64,000 nucleotides of DNA from Gemmatimonas sp. (GCF_027531815.1 NZ_JAPZSK010000011.1:112235-176234); one strand, 5' to 3'. Shown: positions 17,108 through 26,470, numbered from the stretch's first letter. Numbers and translations: made by a program. Notes: generated by a model from the letters alone, not told the origin.

Positions 17108-20053
17108 CTATGGCATGCCGATCACGATCTGCGTCCGCCCCCCGCGCTGCGCCCCGTCCAGGCGATAGCTCCACCGCACCCCCACCGGGAGCTGCAGCAC
17201 GGGGTGAAACCACGCGGCATCCATCCACAGCTCCGCTCCCACCGACCGGAAGGTCTCCGAGACGGAAGTGGCCACCCCCTGCGGGAAGGTGCGGGTGGTG
17301 GTGGTGGTCGCGTCCCCGAAGAGCGTCATGCGCAGTCGCCGCACTTGCAGCTGTCCCGACCCCAGCGTCCAGTCCGGGTACCACAGCGGCGCGTGGTATT
17401 CCGCGCTCAGCCGCGTCAGTTGCGGCGCCGTCACCGCCGTGTACCCCCGCGCGAAGGGGAGGCGCGTGGCAAAGCGATAGGGGCGTGGTCCCGTGGCGGT
17501 CTCCTGCAGCGATTGCCAATCACCGCCGGCGTCCAGCCGTACCCCGTGATTGGACGCCACCCCCGGGACGTACTGCTGCACCCGGCCGTACCACTGGGTC
17601 CCGTTGAAGGTCCCCCCCAGCGGCGTTTGGCGCATCATGGCCTCGAACGCCTGCCCCCGCTCCGGGATGATGTCGCGGATCCACTGCATGGTGCGCATGC
17701 CGCGCAGCTCCAGCGTGATTGGGCGCACGCTCCCGGCATCCGGCGCAAACCACCCGGGGAGGGTGCTGCGGCTCACGCGGCGCTCCTCCAGGCGCGCGCC
17801 CACCTGCAGCCGGGTGTCATAAGCCGAGCGGGTGAAGTCGAGAGGGATGTCCACCCCGGCGCCCACCGACTGCTCCTGCCACGTCCAGCTCCCCCCCTCC
17901 CGCTGGCCGGCGGGTGTGGTGGCGGCCGGGTAGTCGTCCCGCCGGCTCCGCTGGTCCACCCACGCCCGCACGATCGGGAGCCGCTCGGCGTACGTCACCC
18001 CCAGCTGCCCTCCCCACGCCTGCTCCTGGGTGTTGTAGCGCGCCCCCGCGTCGATGCCCACCGTCCCCAGCACGTTGCGCGAGTTCACCGTGGCCCCCAG
18101 ATCCGGGCCCAAGGGGGGGAGTTCCACCGACACCCCCACGGGGTTCCACACGCCTTCAAAGCGGGAAAAGTTGCGCACCGGCAACGTCCGATCGGCCGCG
18201 ATGGTGTCGGGGCGAAACGGCGCCCCCTCCTGCGCCGCCAACGCCGCCACGCGCGGACGGTCGGGGGGCGTCACCGACACTTCCCGCCACTGCGCGGGGT
18301 CCAGCTCCATCGTGGCGATGCGTCGGCCGCTGGCGGTGTGGTCGGTGAAGGCAAGGCGCCGTCCATCGGGCGACAGCACTGGGTCAATGGCCCCCACCGG
18401 CCGTTCGGTGACCTGAAACCACATGCCCGTGGCGGCGCGCCATGCCACCACCTGGTCGCGCCCCTCCACAGGAAGGTGGGCCACCACCAGCGTGTCATTC
18501 CCGAAGGGGGAAGACAGACCGTTGAAGGCCCACGGGGAGAGCGGGGTGCACGCGCCGCCGGCCACAGGGCAGCGCTCCACGCGCTGCCCTTGCCCGCGTC
18601 GGATGCGCACCAGCAGCAGGGCGCCGCCGTCGCGCGTGAAGCGCGGGGCAATCAACTGGTCGCCGGGGGGCGCCACTTCGCGTCGGCGTACCGCCCCGTC
18701 ACGTCCCAGCAGCACCAGCGCCATGCCGCTGTCGGGGTGCTGCTGGATCGCGGCCAGCTGCGCCCCGTCGGGAGACACCGTCACCGCGCTGTACCGGGTG
18801 GTGTCCCCCACCTGCGTGGTCGCCCCCGTGGCCAGGTCGTGCAGCTGGATCACGTTGTAGCCGCGCAGGGCGTAGCGGGGGTCGGGGCGATACTCCACCC
18901 ACGCCGCCACCCCACCGCCCACCGACAGCAGCGGAGGTTCCGCGGCGGGACCGAGAAGCCGGAGCCGCGTCGTGCCCGTCGCGGTGTGGCGCACCAGCTG
19001 TGGCCGGTCGGCCAGCCCCTGACGCATGGACAGCAGCGTGCTGTCCGACTCCCACTGCGGAAACAGGTCGTCGGTCCAGCTGGCCGGCGTGCGACCAACC
19101 CGGGCGGCCGGCGTGAGCGTGGCCGCCGCCGCGGCCGCCCGCACGCTGTCCTGCAGGGCGCGCAGCGCCACCTGGTGCAGGGCGCCCGCGCTCATCCCTG
19201 CCGTCTTGCGCAACCCCTGGGAGAGCTCCAGCGGCATGAAGGAACGACGCGTGGAGGCCCGCAGCGCGCGGTCCCAGACGTCGGGGCCGAACCGCTCGCG
19301 CCCGGCGATAATGAGGTGGTAGCCGTGCACGTAATGGTTGGGCCACTGCTGGGCGAAGGAGCCGCTCATCACCGTCATGAACGATGGCACCGGGCGCTCC
19401 AGCAGCTGCGCCCGGAAGTCGGCGTCGAACAGGGGAAGACGGCCGCGCCCGGAGGGGGTGAGCGCCGTCTCGGTGACGGTCGCGTCTCCCTCCCAGTACC
19501 AGGGGGGGATAGACAGGAAGGCCAGAGCGCCCCACACGGGTTCGCCGAAGAGGGCGCTCGCGATTCGCGTGAACCCCTGGCGCGCCGCGGAGAACTGCTT
19601 GACGTGCCGGTACTCGTGCACGGCCAGGAGCGTGAGCCAATCCCCGCTCCCCAGCAACCCGCTGGACTGGGGCGGCTGGAGGAAGAACTCCGAACGTCTG
19701 GGCATGAGCGAGACGAAGGCATTGGGCTGCGCCAGCTGGTGGCGGAGCACCACGTCGATGCGAGGCGCGCGTGCGCGCAGCGTGGTGGTGTCGCGCGCCG
19801 CCACCAGGTCGATGAGCGTCGCCAGTCGCTGCGCCTCGGGAACCAGGGCGTCGGGGGTGATCACGCGGGCGTTCCGCCCCTCCACCACGCGCCACCGCAC
19901 GGTAGGAGCCCCTTGGGCTGGGCCCAACACGGGTGCCTCCTGGGCACCAAGCGCCGGCTCTGCCAGCGGGCTGGCCACCAGCAGCAGCATGGCAGTGACA
20001 ACGGCCGTCGTGGTGTGTCCGCGCAACGGTCGGCGAGTGTGGGGTTGCGTCAT
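17108..20053 (-). CDS. Secreted metallopeptidase-like / beta-propeller / barrel protein
   Basis: The 981-residue protein has a signal peptide (to about residue 37, EPALGAQ). An N-terminal peptidase-MA-like domain shows a zinc site HEYRH at 146-150, with a possible third ligand in YWEGDATVTE (Glu188). The middle (about 340-600) has Tol/WD-like propeller blades (AVTVSPDGAQLAAI, DPVLSPDGRRLAFTDH). The last about 380 residues are aromatic, alternating strands (LGVTYAERLPIVRAWVD) that look like an outer-membrane beta-barrel. Such three-part proteins recur in Gemmatimonadota and Bacteroidota-like genomes without a known function. A long open frame opposite it is an artefact of GC bias. Confidence 0.75.
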   Translation of the reverse strand: MTQPHTRRPLRGHTTTAVVTAMLLLVASPLAEPALGAQEAPVLGPAQGAPTVRWRVVEGRNARVITPDALVPEAQRLATLIDLVAARDTTTLRARAPRIDVVLRHQLAQPNAFVSLMPRRSEFFLQPPQSSGLLGSGDWLTLLAVHEYRHVKQFSAARQGFTRIASALFGEPVWGALAFLSIPPWYWEGDATVTETALTPSGRGRLPLFDADFRAQLLERPVPSFMTVMSGSFAQQWPNHYVHGYHLIIAGRERFGPDVWDRALRASTRRSFMPLELSQGLRKTAGMSAGALHQVALRALQDSVRAAAAAATLTPAARVGRTPASWTDDLFPQWESDSTLLSMRQGLADRPQLVRHTATGTTRLRLLGPAAEPPLLSVGGGVAAWVEYRPDPRYALRGYNVIQLHDLATGATTQVGDTTRYSAVTVSPDGAQLAAIQQHPDSGMALVLLGRDGAVRRREVAPPGDQLIAPRFTRDGGALLLVRIRRGQGQRVERCPVAGGACTPLSPWAFNGLSSPFGNDTLVVAHLPVEGRDQVVAWRAATGMWFQVTERPVGAIDPVLSPDGRRLAFTDHTASGRRIATMELDPAQWREVSVTPPDRPRVAALAAQEGAPFRPDTIAADRTLPVRNFSRFEGVWNPVGVSVELPPLGPDLGATVNSRNVLGTVGIDAGARYNTQEQAWGGQLGVTYAERLPIVRAWVDQRSRRDDYPAATTPAGQREGGSWTWQEQSVGAGVDIPLDFTRSAYDTRLQVGARLEERRVSRSTLPGWFAPDAGSVRPITLELRGMRTMQWIRDIIPERGQAFEAMMRQTPLGGTFNGTQWYGRVQQYVPGVASNHGVRLDAGGDWQSLQETATGPRPYRFATRLPFARGYTAVTAPQLTRLSAEYHAPLWYPDWTLGSGQLQVRRLRMTLFGDATTTTTRTFPQGVATSVSETFRSVGAELWMDAAWFHPVLQLPVGVRWSYRLDGAQRGGRTQIVIGMP

Positions 20054-20492
20054 GGAGCGTTGAGGGTGGGGAACGGCATCATCGGCAGTCCGCGTGGTCT
20101 ACGGCCCATGCAGGGTGACGGTTTCGGCCGAGCACCGGGCCTCCCGGCGGATGGAACGCAGCCTGCGCCGGTGAGGGCGGGGCACTGCGCCCGGCGTTCG
20201 CAGTCGTCTGGCCGGCACAATCATGGCCTTGGCCCCGGGTGGCTGTCGGACACACGCGCATGGGCACGTCGCGCAGGTGCGACAACGCGTTAGCGCGGTC
20301 CGACGAGCATCGGCATGCATTGCATGAGGCCCACACATGCGATGGCCAGCGACATGGCCGTCCTGGAGTTCGGCGTTGCGGAAGTCTGGCAGGAGACGAC
20401 GGCGCCGACCGACCGCTCGCCGGCATCACCTGCGCCCCCGTGATCGTACTCCTACACGGCGGCCAGACTGGCTATGCGGAAGCGGGGGAAGT
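20054..20492. other. Intergenic region, no gene identified
   Basis: The stretch is upstream of the large peptidase/barrel gene and downstream (on the minus strand) of the higA relic. No reading frame shows a recognisable family or coding character on either strand. Confidence 0.3.
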
Positions 20493-20665
20493 TCAAGTGC
20501 AAGAGCTACCAGGGAGCTTGACGAGCCGCAGGGCCATCTCTGGACTGACGGCCCGCCGCTCACCCAGGAGTTCGTTCATGGACTGCCGTGCCCCCCCGCG
20601 GCCTCGGTCAAGGCCGTGACCGACAGGTTGTACTCGGGTAGGAAATCCTCGCGAACGATCTCGGC
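20493..20665 (-). pseudogene. higA-type antitoxin fragment with frameshift
   Basis: Minus-strand frames read EIVREDFLPEYNLSVTALTE and, after a one-base slip in a run of G (seven C on the plus strand, 20591-20597), ARQSMNELLGERRAVSPEMA. This is the HTH core of HigA/VapI-type antitoxins. The N-terminal 'HPGE' lead and the C-terminal region after LRLVKLPG are missing, and no HigB toxin can be read nearby. It is the decayed core of a toxin-antitoxin module. Confidence 0.6.
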
Positions 20666-20732
20666 TCACCGCTCTATGTTCAACAGGTAGTCGACCCACC
20701 CCGCTTGAAATTCCTATCCGGCCACCTGCCCC

Positions 20733-21506
20733 ATGACCCAGCCCGCCCTGTCGTCGCCTTCCCCGGTCGATCCGTCCGTCGCCATCGCCCAATTGGCGAG
20801 CCAGCTGCGCTGGCATCGGCGCCTGCTCGCCGTCTTCGGCCTCGTGCTCGCGGCGGGCATAATTGCCTTCGCCGTGCAGGAGTCGCAGGCAAGCGGCGGT
20901 ACAGCGCGCTTCGACGAGCTGACCGTGCAGCGGCTCACGGTCGCTGGCCCCGACGGCGTCCGGCGCTACATCCTCAGCCACGACATGCCCAAGGTACCCT
21001 TCGCGGGCCGCGAGTGGGAGCGCACCGTCCCGCCGGGGATGGCCGGCCTCGTCATGCTCGACCCGAAGGGCAACGAGGTCGGCGGCTACGCGGCCAGTGA
21101 CAGCCACGCGATGCTCTCGCTCGACTACCGCGACCATCCGCTCGAAGCGGTCGTGCTGGGCACGGGCAAAGCCGACGACGGCAGCCAGGCCGCGCAGATC
21201 CTGCTCAAGCAGCCGCCGACCGGTCCCGCGGTCGACATGGACGCCGTCGATCGCGGCGCCAAGAAGGCGGCGCAGGGCAGCGCCGACCCGAACGACCCCG
21301 ACGTCCGCGAGCTCAAGCGCCACTACGCCATGCAGTCGGTGCGCGTGGCCCTGGCCGCGACGCCGAAGACGGCCGCGCTGGTGCTCAGCGACGCGCAGGG
21401 GCGCGAACGCATCCTGCTTCGGGTCGACGAGCACGACGACCCGGCGATCGTCGTGCTCGGCCCCGACGGCAAGGAGATCGCGCGCTTCCCCGAAGCGAAG
21501 AAGTGA
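20733..21506 (+). CDS. Membrane-anchored protein of unknown function
   Basis: The 257-residue protein has one N-terminal membrane helix (about residues 33-53, LLAVFGLVLAAGIIAFAV) after a short cytoplasmic segment, so the rest is probably periplasmic. The body contains repeated short units such as VAGPDGVRRYILS, LVMLDPKGNEVGGYA, ALVLSDAQGRERILLRVDE and VVLGPDGKEIARFPE. Each has a 'D.xG' turn flanked by strands, a pattern common in bacterial proteins of this size with no assigned function. It has its own upstream region and no operon partner. Confidence 0.75.
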   Translation: MTQPALSSPSPVDPSVAIAQLASQLRWHRRLLAVFGLVLAAGIIAFAVQESQASGGTARFDELTVQRLTVAGPDGVRRYILSHDMPKVPFAGREWERTVPPGMAGLVMLDPKGNEVGGYAASDSHAMLSLDYRDHPLEAVVLGTGKADDGSQAAQILLKQPPTGPAVDMDAVDRGAKKAAQGSADPNDPDVRELKRHYAMQSVRVALAATPKTAALVLSDAQGRERILLRVDEHDDPAIVVLGPDGKEIARFPEAKK

Positions 21507-21651
21507 CCGCGGCGGGTGACCGGATCTACACCCCCAGCACACGGCAATCGCCGATGCCGGGCGCGGGGGGGACGGCGTCGTTCCGCTTCCTCGCAGGCGG
21601 CAGCCCATCGCGTGCCTTACCAGAATGCGCCCCCCGCGCGTTGTTTCGGGC

Positions 21652-22728
21652 ATGACACACGCGCCAGTTGCGCCGCCGCTCTCTCCTCCCGGTCCGCGAA
21701 ATCGCTACCCGGGCGAGCTCCTGCTGCGGTTCCGCGGCGCGTTCCTCGGCTTCATGGCGGCGGCGGTGGCCGAGTACGGCCCCGTCGTGGGCTTCAACCT
21801 CGCTGGAGCGCGCTGGGCGATCGTCAACGACCCGGAGCTCATTCGCGATATTCTCGTCACGCATCAGCGCTCGTTCGCGAAGGGCCGAGCGCTCGAGCGG
21901 GCGCAGCGCGTGGTCGGTACCGGCTTGCTGACGAGTGAGGGTGAGTTTCACCTCAGGCAGCGTCGGCTCGCGCAGCCGGCCTTCCATCGCGATCGCATCG
22001 CCGCGTACGCCGAACAGATGGTGGTGCTGGCGACACGTACGGCCCACGGCTGGCGGGATGGCGCCACCGTCGACATGCACGAGGAGATGATGCACCTCAC
22101 GCTGGCCGTCGTGAGCAAGACGCTCTTCGATGCCAACGTGGATGCGGAGTCCGACGAGATCGGCGCGGCGGTCACGACGGTGCTCGAATCGTTTGCGCTG
22201 ATCATGCTGCCGTTCCCGGGGCTCATCGAGCGATTGCCGCTGCCCTTCGCCCGTCGCTTTCGCAAGGCACGCGCACGGCTGGACGAGACGATCTACGGCA
22301 TCATCGCTGCTCGTCGGGCCAGCGGCGAAGATCGTGGCGATCTGCTGTCGATGTTGTTGCACGCCACGGATGCCGAAGGCGACGGTACGGGCATGAGCGA
22401 CAGGCAATTGCGCGACGAAGTGCTGACGATCTTTCTCGCCGGGCATCCGGAGGTGGCGGCGCGGTTGCAGGCGGAGGTGGATGCGTTGGGCCACGCGCCC
22501 ACGGTTGCCGATCTGCCGCGATTGGGGTACACGCGGCAGGTGGTGGCAGAAACGATCCGTCTCTACCCGCCCGCGTATGCCATCGGTGCGCCGGTGAACA
22601 GCACACGGAGCGGCCCAAGTTCTCGTACTTCCCGCTTGGCGCGGGCACGCGCATTTGCGTTGCGGCCGGCCCACGGGCTGCGCATGGTGTTGCACCAGCG
22701 TGCGGCGTCTTCGTCCGTGTCACCGTGA
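21652..22728 (+). pseudogene. Cytochrome P450, degraded by internal deletions
   Basis: From ATG 21652 the first about 260 residues read as a normal P450 (PPGPRNRYPGELLLRFRG, LLTSEGEFHLRQRRLAQPAF, the C-helix region). FLAGH then runs directly into PEVAARL, so the I-helix with its oxygen-binding Glu/Thr is missing. The ExxR helix (VVAETIRLYPP) is intact, but after AIGAP the frame jumps. The haem-binding loop ERPKFSYFPLGAGTRIC is still present around 22612-22660 in another frame. At least two deletions have removed essential parts, so no active enzyme can be made. Confidence 0.75.
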
Positions 22729-22796
22729 TCACGTCATTGGCTGCCGCCGACCAGCCATTCCCTCTTGTGTATTTCTGGTGGAGTGGGACACGACCA

Positions 22797-22921
22797 TGAC
22801 ACCTCGCCCCTCGTTCTCCGATGTCGCCGTTGCCTGCGCGCTGCTCGTGGCCTCGTCGCTCGGCGCGCAGCCAAAACCGTTCACGTGGCGGACGGCATCG
22901 CGTCCACGGTGCGCTTCATGA
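22797..22921 (+). other. Orphan signal-peptide fragment
   Basis: A short frame starts at ATG 22797 with a good signal peptide (VAVACALLVASSLGAQ) but ends after 41 residues. The part after KPF is antisense to the small minus-strand frame at 22881-23078. It looks like the 5' end of a secreted-protein gene whose remainder has been deleted. Confidence 0.3.
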
Positions 22922-23078
22922 CGGGGCCGGCGATCGCCTGGCTCACCGAGAAACCGGCGATGCCGAGGGCGGCCCCGAGGAGGCCGCCCAGCAGAAAGGT
23001 GCGGGTCACCGACTTTGCGCGTGCGGGCACGAGCGCGTCGGTGGGGATGGGGGGAAGAAGGCGTTCCATACCACCCAT
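22881..23078 (-). CDS. Possible small membrane protein (may be truncated)
   Basis: This 65-residue frame reads LPPIPTDALVPARAKS followed by one hydrophobic helix with Gly-rich packing (TFLLGGLLGAALGIAGFSV) and a short tail. The composition is convincing for a membrane anchor, but the C-terminus meets the reverse strand of an orphan signal peptide, so it may be the front of a longer, broken gene. No family was recognised. Confidence 0.25.
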   Translation of the reverse strand: MGGMERLLPPIPTDALVPARAKSVTRTFLLGGLLGAALGIAGFSVSQAIAGPVMKRTVDAMPSAT

Positions 23079-23150
23079 ACCGTGACGCCCCGCGATCCGG
23101 TGTCACGGACGCGGAGCGACGATAACAGGATCGATACGCGGCGTATCGCG

Positions 23151-23554
23151 TCAGGGCACCGGCGTTTTCGGGGTGTCCAGTTCCCGGTAATTCACATTCA
23201 TGGCGCCCAGGCGTTGCCGGTGGACGGGGAGGCGCGCCATGAAGCTGCCCAAGTCCTGGCGGGCTTCTGGACTCCACAGCCCCTCGCTCAGGGCCGTGAG
23301 GCGGGGGTACGCCAGGGACTCGACATGCGTGGGCTCGAGGAGGTACTCCGTCGGGATCTGCACCGGACAGCCGAGGAAAGGCTTGGCCTGTTCCGGCGCC
23401 AGTACGGCCGCAATCCGCTCGAAGGCGGACGGGTCACGGAGAGCAGGGACGCGTTCTCGCCCTCGGTGCTGTCTCAGGTCATCCCCACGAGCAGCAGCGC
23501 CACCAACAGCACGGCCAGCCGTGCGCCGGCGCGCAGGCGGGTGGGGGCGGTCAC
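23151..23554 (-). pseudogene. Beta-N-acetylhexosaminidase (GH20) remnant
   Basis: The minus strand from about 23453 down to the stop at 23151 encodes CPVQIPTEYLLEPTHVESLA, YPRLTALSEGLWSPEARQ and RLGAMNVNYRELD, the last about 90 residues typical of GH20 hexosaminidases. About 25 bp upstream of this block, 23480-23554, another frame gives a signal peptide (LRAGARLAVLLVALLLVG) that ends in a stop. The whole catalytic barrel between them is gone. I read it as one secreted GH20 gene reduced to its two ends. Confidence 0.55.
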
Positions 23555-23607
23555 AGTCGCCCGGCGGAGGACTGGTGGGATGAGCGCACTGCGGCAGCGG
23601 CCGCGCC

Positions 23608-24000
23608 CTACCGCCGCCCCGTGATGCGGATGGCGACCACGTTGCCCTTGCGCTGCGTCCCGGTGCCGAAGACCGCCCCCGCAACCTTGGCGCCGGCGCC
23701 GGGCTCGTTGATGCTGGGGAGGAGGATGCCATTGGCGCCCAGCTTGGCCGCCTTCTTGCGCATGGCCTGCAGCATGCCGCTCTGCGAGGTCAACTCCCCC
23801 GAGGCCGTCGCCTCGATGAGCGCCACGCGCGTGTACGCGAGGGTGTCGAGCTCCTCGCTGCTGGTGAAGATGCGCACGTTGGCGGGATCGAGCGCCGGGA
23901 GCGGAGGCGCGCTGGGATCCACCAGAACGGACTTGGTGCGCACGCAGGCCGCGAGCGCGAGCGACAGCGGGACGAGCAGCAGGGTGCGCGACACGGACAC
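23608..24000 (-). CDS. Small lipoprotein of unknown function
   Basis: The 130-residue protein starts at a GTG (24000; GTG 23994 is an alternative) that places a lipoprotein signal (LLLVPLSLALAAC) at the front. The mature part has VRIFTSSEELDTLAYTRVAL, a Ser-rich stretch, then MLQAMRKKAAKLGANGILL. The last pattern is shared with small enterobacterial-type lipoproteins (DUF4156-like: 'lR.kAaklGANaii'). It ends in a basic KGNVVAIRITGRR strand. The role is unknown, probably an envelope factor. Confidence 0.6.
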   Translation of the reverse strand: MSVSRTLLLVPLSLALAACVRTKSVLVDPSAPPLPALDPANVRIFTSSEELDTLAYTRVALIEATASGELTSQSGMLQAMRKKAAKLGANGILLPSINEPGAGAKVAGAVFGTGTQRKGNVVAIRITGRR

Positions 24001-24156
24001 GGGACCTCCGGGGCTTGCCAAGGTGGGCGCCAGCGGACCCGCTGGCGGGGGGTAGGCTGGAACGCGCGGGAGGTGGACCCCCACGCCGTCATGGCTACCA
24101 CCCGTGTTCTTCCGAGGTTCCGCTTCCGCTGTTATCGCTTCCGCCCCCCCCGCCCC

Positions 24157-24350
24157 CTACCGCTCCCGCCCCAGCGAATCCAGCACCGCCTTCGCCTCCG
24201 CGAAGTACTGCCGCAGCCGCGGGATGTCGCTCCCGCTGTACCCCACCTCCAGCCGCTCCGTGGCATTCGCATGCGCCCGCTGCAGGTCGGCCACGGCGGC
24301 GCGGCGCGCCACCGGGTTGGTGCTGGGGGCAGCAGCATGTCTCACCACAA
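24157..24350 (-). other. Possible C-terminal gene fragment
   Basis: The minus-strand frame ending at 24157 has a coherent amphipathic helix region (AVADLQRAHANATERLEVGY, DIPRLRQYFAEAKAVLDSLG). No start codon or upstream coding part is evident before it; it opens into out-of-frame sequence of the next gene. It may be the end of a deleted gene. Confidence 0.25.
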
Positions 24351-24407
24351 GCTGAGGGCCGTCACCGACGCGTCGAGGCGACCGAGGCAAGACGCACGCT
24401 ACCGCAG

Positions 24408-25430
24408 CTAATCGGCGGTTTGCAGGGTCACCGCGTAACCTTGATTTGACACCCGCCCCTTCGCCCAGCCGAGGGTTCCCGGTGAGTTCCACGAATACCC
24501 ATTGATGGCAAAGCGCATGCCGGCCCGATTGACCGGCAGCCCGATACTGGCCGGAGATCGAGCGTCCCCCGCCTCCTCCGTTGCACTCCAGAAGCCAACC
24601 ACAAAGACCGAGGCGACAATCCGGAAGAGTTCGATCTGGTCGCCTTGGCAGGGGATGAAGCGATCGAACGCGGGGGTGTACAGCGAACCACTGGGGCACA
24701 CTGCAGCGCTGGTCACGGTAAGCGACGAGGATATGCCGCCGATTGTTCCGGCGTCTGCCACGACGGAAGCGCCGTACGGCGTCTGGATCGAGGCCTCGCG
24801 CACATTCGGCACATCGAAGCGTGCAGAACGCGTGGTTACGACATGGCAGCTCGAGAAACTTCCCGCCTCCGTCTCCAGACTGATCCCGTCGGAGAGCGCG
24901 GTCTGACGGACCACGCCGCACTCCGATGCGTTATCGCTTTCGAAGGCCGTGATGGCCGTCGTCCGGCGTACCGGCAGCGGGGTAAGGGCTCGTGTGGGCA
25001 CAACTACGGCGGTAGCCGAGATGTAATGCCGTTTGGGAACAGCCCGGAAGCGAAATCCGGGCATGAGGCCGTTCAATTGCGCGGCCAACGAGGACAGGTC
25101 GACGCCCGCCCGCGTCAGCACCCGGGCGTAGGCGTCGGCGTACTTGCTCTGGAATGCCGTGATGGCGGCCGCGCGGGCCTGCGGGGAGGCGATCCTTCGG
25201 ATCGCCTCGAGCTCGGTTCGGAGGGCCTCACGGAGCTTCGGATCCTCATCGAGGACCGCCTTGATCTTCGCGGCGGCGGCCGACAAGAGCGCCTGAATCT
25301 GGGCCTGCGCGGCTTCGGTTGGCAGGGATACCGGCGGCACCGACGGGGCCGCCGGCGGACGCCGCGCTGGGGACAACAGTCCGACGCTCACGATGGCCGC
25401 GAGGACGCTGACGCGATTCACCATCCACAT
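24408..25430 (-). CDS. Secreted protein of unknown function
   Basis: The 340-residue protein begins at ATG 25430 (ATG 25424 is also possible) with a signal peptide (NRVSVLAAIVSVGLL). Residues about 40-120 are helical and Ala-rich (AQAQIQALLSAAAAKIKAVL, RIASPQARAAAITAFQSKYA). The rest is beta-type with several Cys (ECGVV, SSCHVV, AVCPSG, FIPCQGD) that could form disulfides in the periplasm. The end, NGYSWNSPGTLGWAKGRVSN, suggests a beta-sandwich. No family was recognised. It is the first of several minus-strand secreted proteins up to 30 kb. Confidence 0.65.
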   Translation of the reverse strand: MWMVNRVSVLAAIVSVGLLSPARRPPAAPSVPPVSLPTEAAQAQIQALLSAAAAKIKAVLDEDPKLREALRTELEAIRRIASPQARAAAITAFQSKYADAYARVLTRAGVDLSSLAAQLNGLMPGFRFRAVPKRHYISATAVVVPTRALTPLPVRRTTAITAFESDNASECGVVRQTALSDGISLETEAGSFSSCHVVTTRSARFDVPNVREASIQTPYGASVVADAGTIGGISSSLTVTSAAVCPSGSLYTPAFDRFIPCQGDQIELFRIVASVFVVGFWSATEEAGDARSPASIGLPVNRAGMRFAINGYSWNSPGTLGWAKGRVSNQGYAVTLQTAD

Positions 25431-25709
25431 GGGAACCACCACGTTTCAGTTGGGGAGGCGCATAGCCCGGCGTGCGCCGGGTATGCTGACGGTGTAGGTA
25501 CCCCGCCGCGCGAGGATCGCCGGGGCTCACGGGAACGGTCGGCGCAGCCACGACACCAACGCGTAGCGCGGCCGGCCAAAGATGCCGACCAAGGCGATTC
25601 CGCGCCCGTCGCAGCCATGTCCCCCGCGCTGAACGCGGCTGTCGACCGCATCCGCACCGTGGCGTGGTGAGGCGGATCACCCACGGTGCTACCTCGGTAC
25701 AGGGTGACG

Positions 25710-26306
25710 TCAGGGACAGATGAGCTGACCGTTCACCATCCGGCAGCGCGGTGTGGGGGGCTTTGGAGGGGGGCAAGGAAACGGCTTCCCATTCATCGTG
25801 CACTGTTTCGGGGGAGGCGGTGGGGTGCCGTCATCATTCCGGATGTAGCCCCGATTTATGCACCGCTCAAGACATTCCACGTTGCGATCCGCCGCGTTAG
25901 GGGAACCCCGGTCGAAAGAGATCCGGAAGACCTCGGTAGGTTCCGCTTCGGTATCTCCGCAGATGGTGACGTCGATGTAGGTAGGGTTGGGGGCGCCGAC
26001 CGGAATAGTGAAAGCCCTGTTGGTGACCGCAATGAAATCGACAGCTGGACCACAGGTCGTCCCACCGACGGCAGTCGGGACGTTTGGGTGGTTCTGATCC
26101 GGAGCGACGGTGTACGTAACGGTGGTGGGTCTAGTCAACTGTTCATGGGTTATCTCAAACCGGGCAACCCGGGTTCCGCTATTGCCTTCATCCACCGTTA
26201 CGTCTGGCGGGAATTGATTCGAAAACCACACCATTGGCAGCTGCCGCACCGCCGCCGTGCTGAGGAAACAGCCGACGACCGCGAGGAGAATAGGAAAGCG
26301 GCGCAT
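25710..26306 (-). CDS. Secreted Calx-beta-like domain protein
   Basis: The 198-residue protein starts at ATG 26306 (a GTG at 26318 is possible). A signal peptide (PILLAVVGCFLSTAA) is followed by a single Calx-beta-type module: PPDVTVDEGNSGTRVARFEI, VDFIAVTNRAFTIPVG and CGDTEAEPTEVFRISF. The 'EGNSG' entry and 'GD...E..E.F.v.l' exit are hallmarks of this calcium-binding adhesion fold. The C-terminal 35 residues are Pro- and Cys-rich (PPPPPKQCTMNGKPFPCPPP) and end in MVNGQLICP. That tail is repeated downstream of an otherwise lost paralogue at 26352-26379. Confidence 0.65.
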   Translation of the reverse strand: MRRFPILLAVVGCFLSTAAVRQLPMVWFSNQFPPDVTVDEGNSGTRVARFEITHEQLTRPTTVTYTVAPDQNHPNVPTAVGGTTCGPAVDFIAVTNRAFTIPVGAPNPTYIDVTICGDTEAEPTEVFRISFDRGSPNAADRNVECLERCINRGYIRNDDGTPPPPPKQCTMNGKPFPCPPPKPPTPRCRMVNGQLICP

Positions 26307-26351
26307 GGTACGATTCACTCCATGGGTGTGAGTTGGCCTTCGCGACGAACT

Positions 26352-26470
26352 TCAGGGACAGATGAGCTGACCGTTCACCTTCTTGCAGATTGGAGCGGGG
26401 AGTTTGCCCGATGGGAGACTGCCCGGTGGACCCTACGCGAACCTGCCGGACATGGTGGTGAGCAAACGGT
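26352..26470 (-). pseudogene. 3' end of a lost Calx-beta paralogue
   Basis: Bases 26352-26379 are identical to the last 28 bases of the Calx-beta-like gene (25710-25737) and encode the same ending, VNGQLICP-stop. Just before it the minus strand reads PGSLPSGKLPAPICKK, again a Pro/Cys tail, but an in-frame TAG occurs about 75 bases before the stop. This is what remains of a tandem copy. Confidence 0.5.

Noticed and set aside
16986..17519. Upstream extension of the cyanophycinase-like frame
   Set aside because: The extension is antisense-type sequence over the end of the neighbouring gene; the lipoprotein signal begins at 16985.
16871..20293. Very long plus-strand open frame (over 1100 codons) opposite the cyanophycinase-like and peptidase/barrel genes
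   Set aside because: It is rich in Arg, Pro, His and Gly with no domains or signal, while the minus strand carries two coherent proteins. It is an effect of high GC on the opposite strand.
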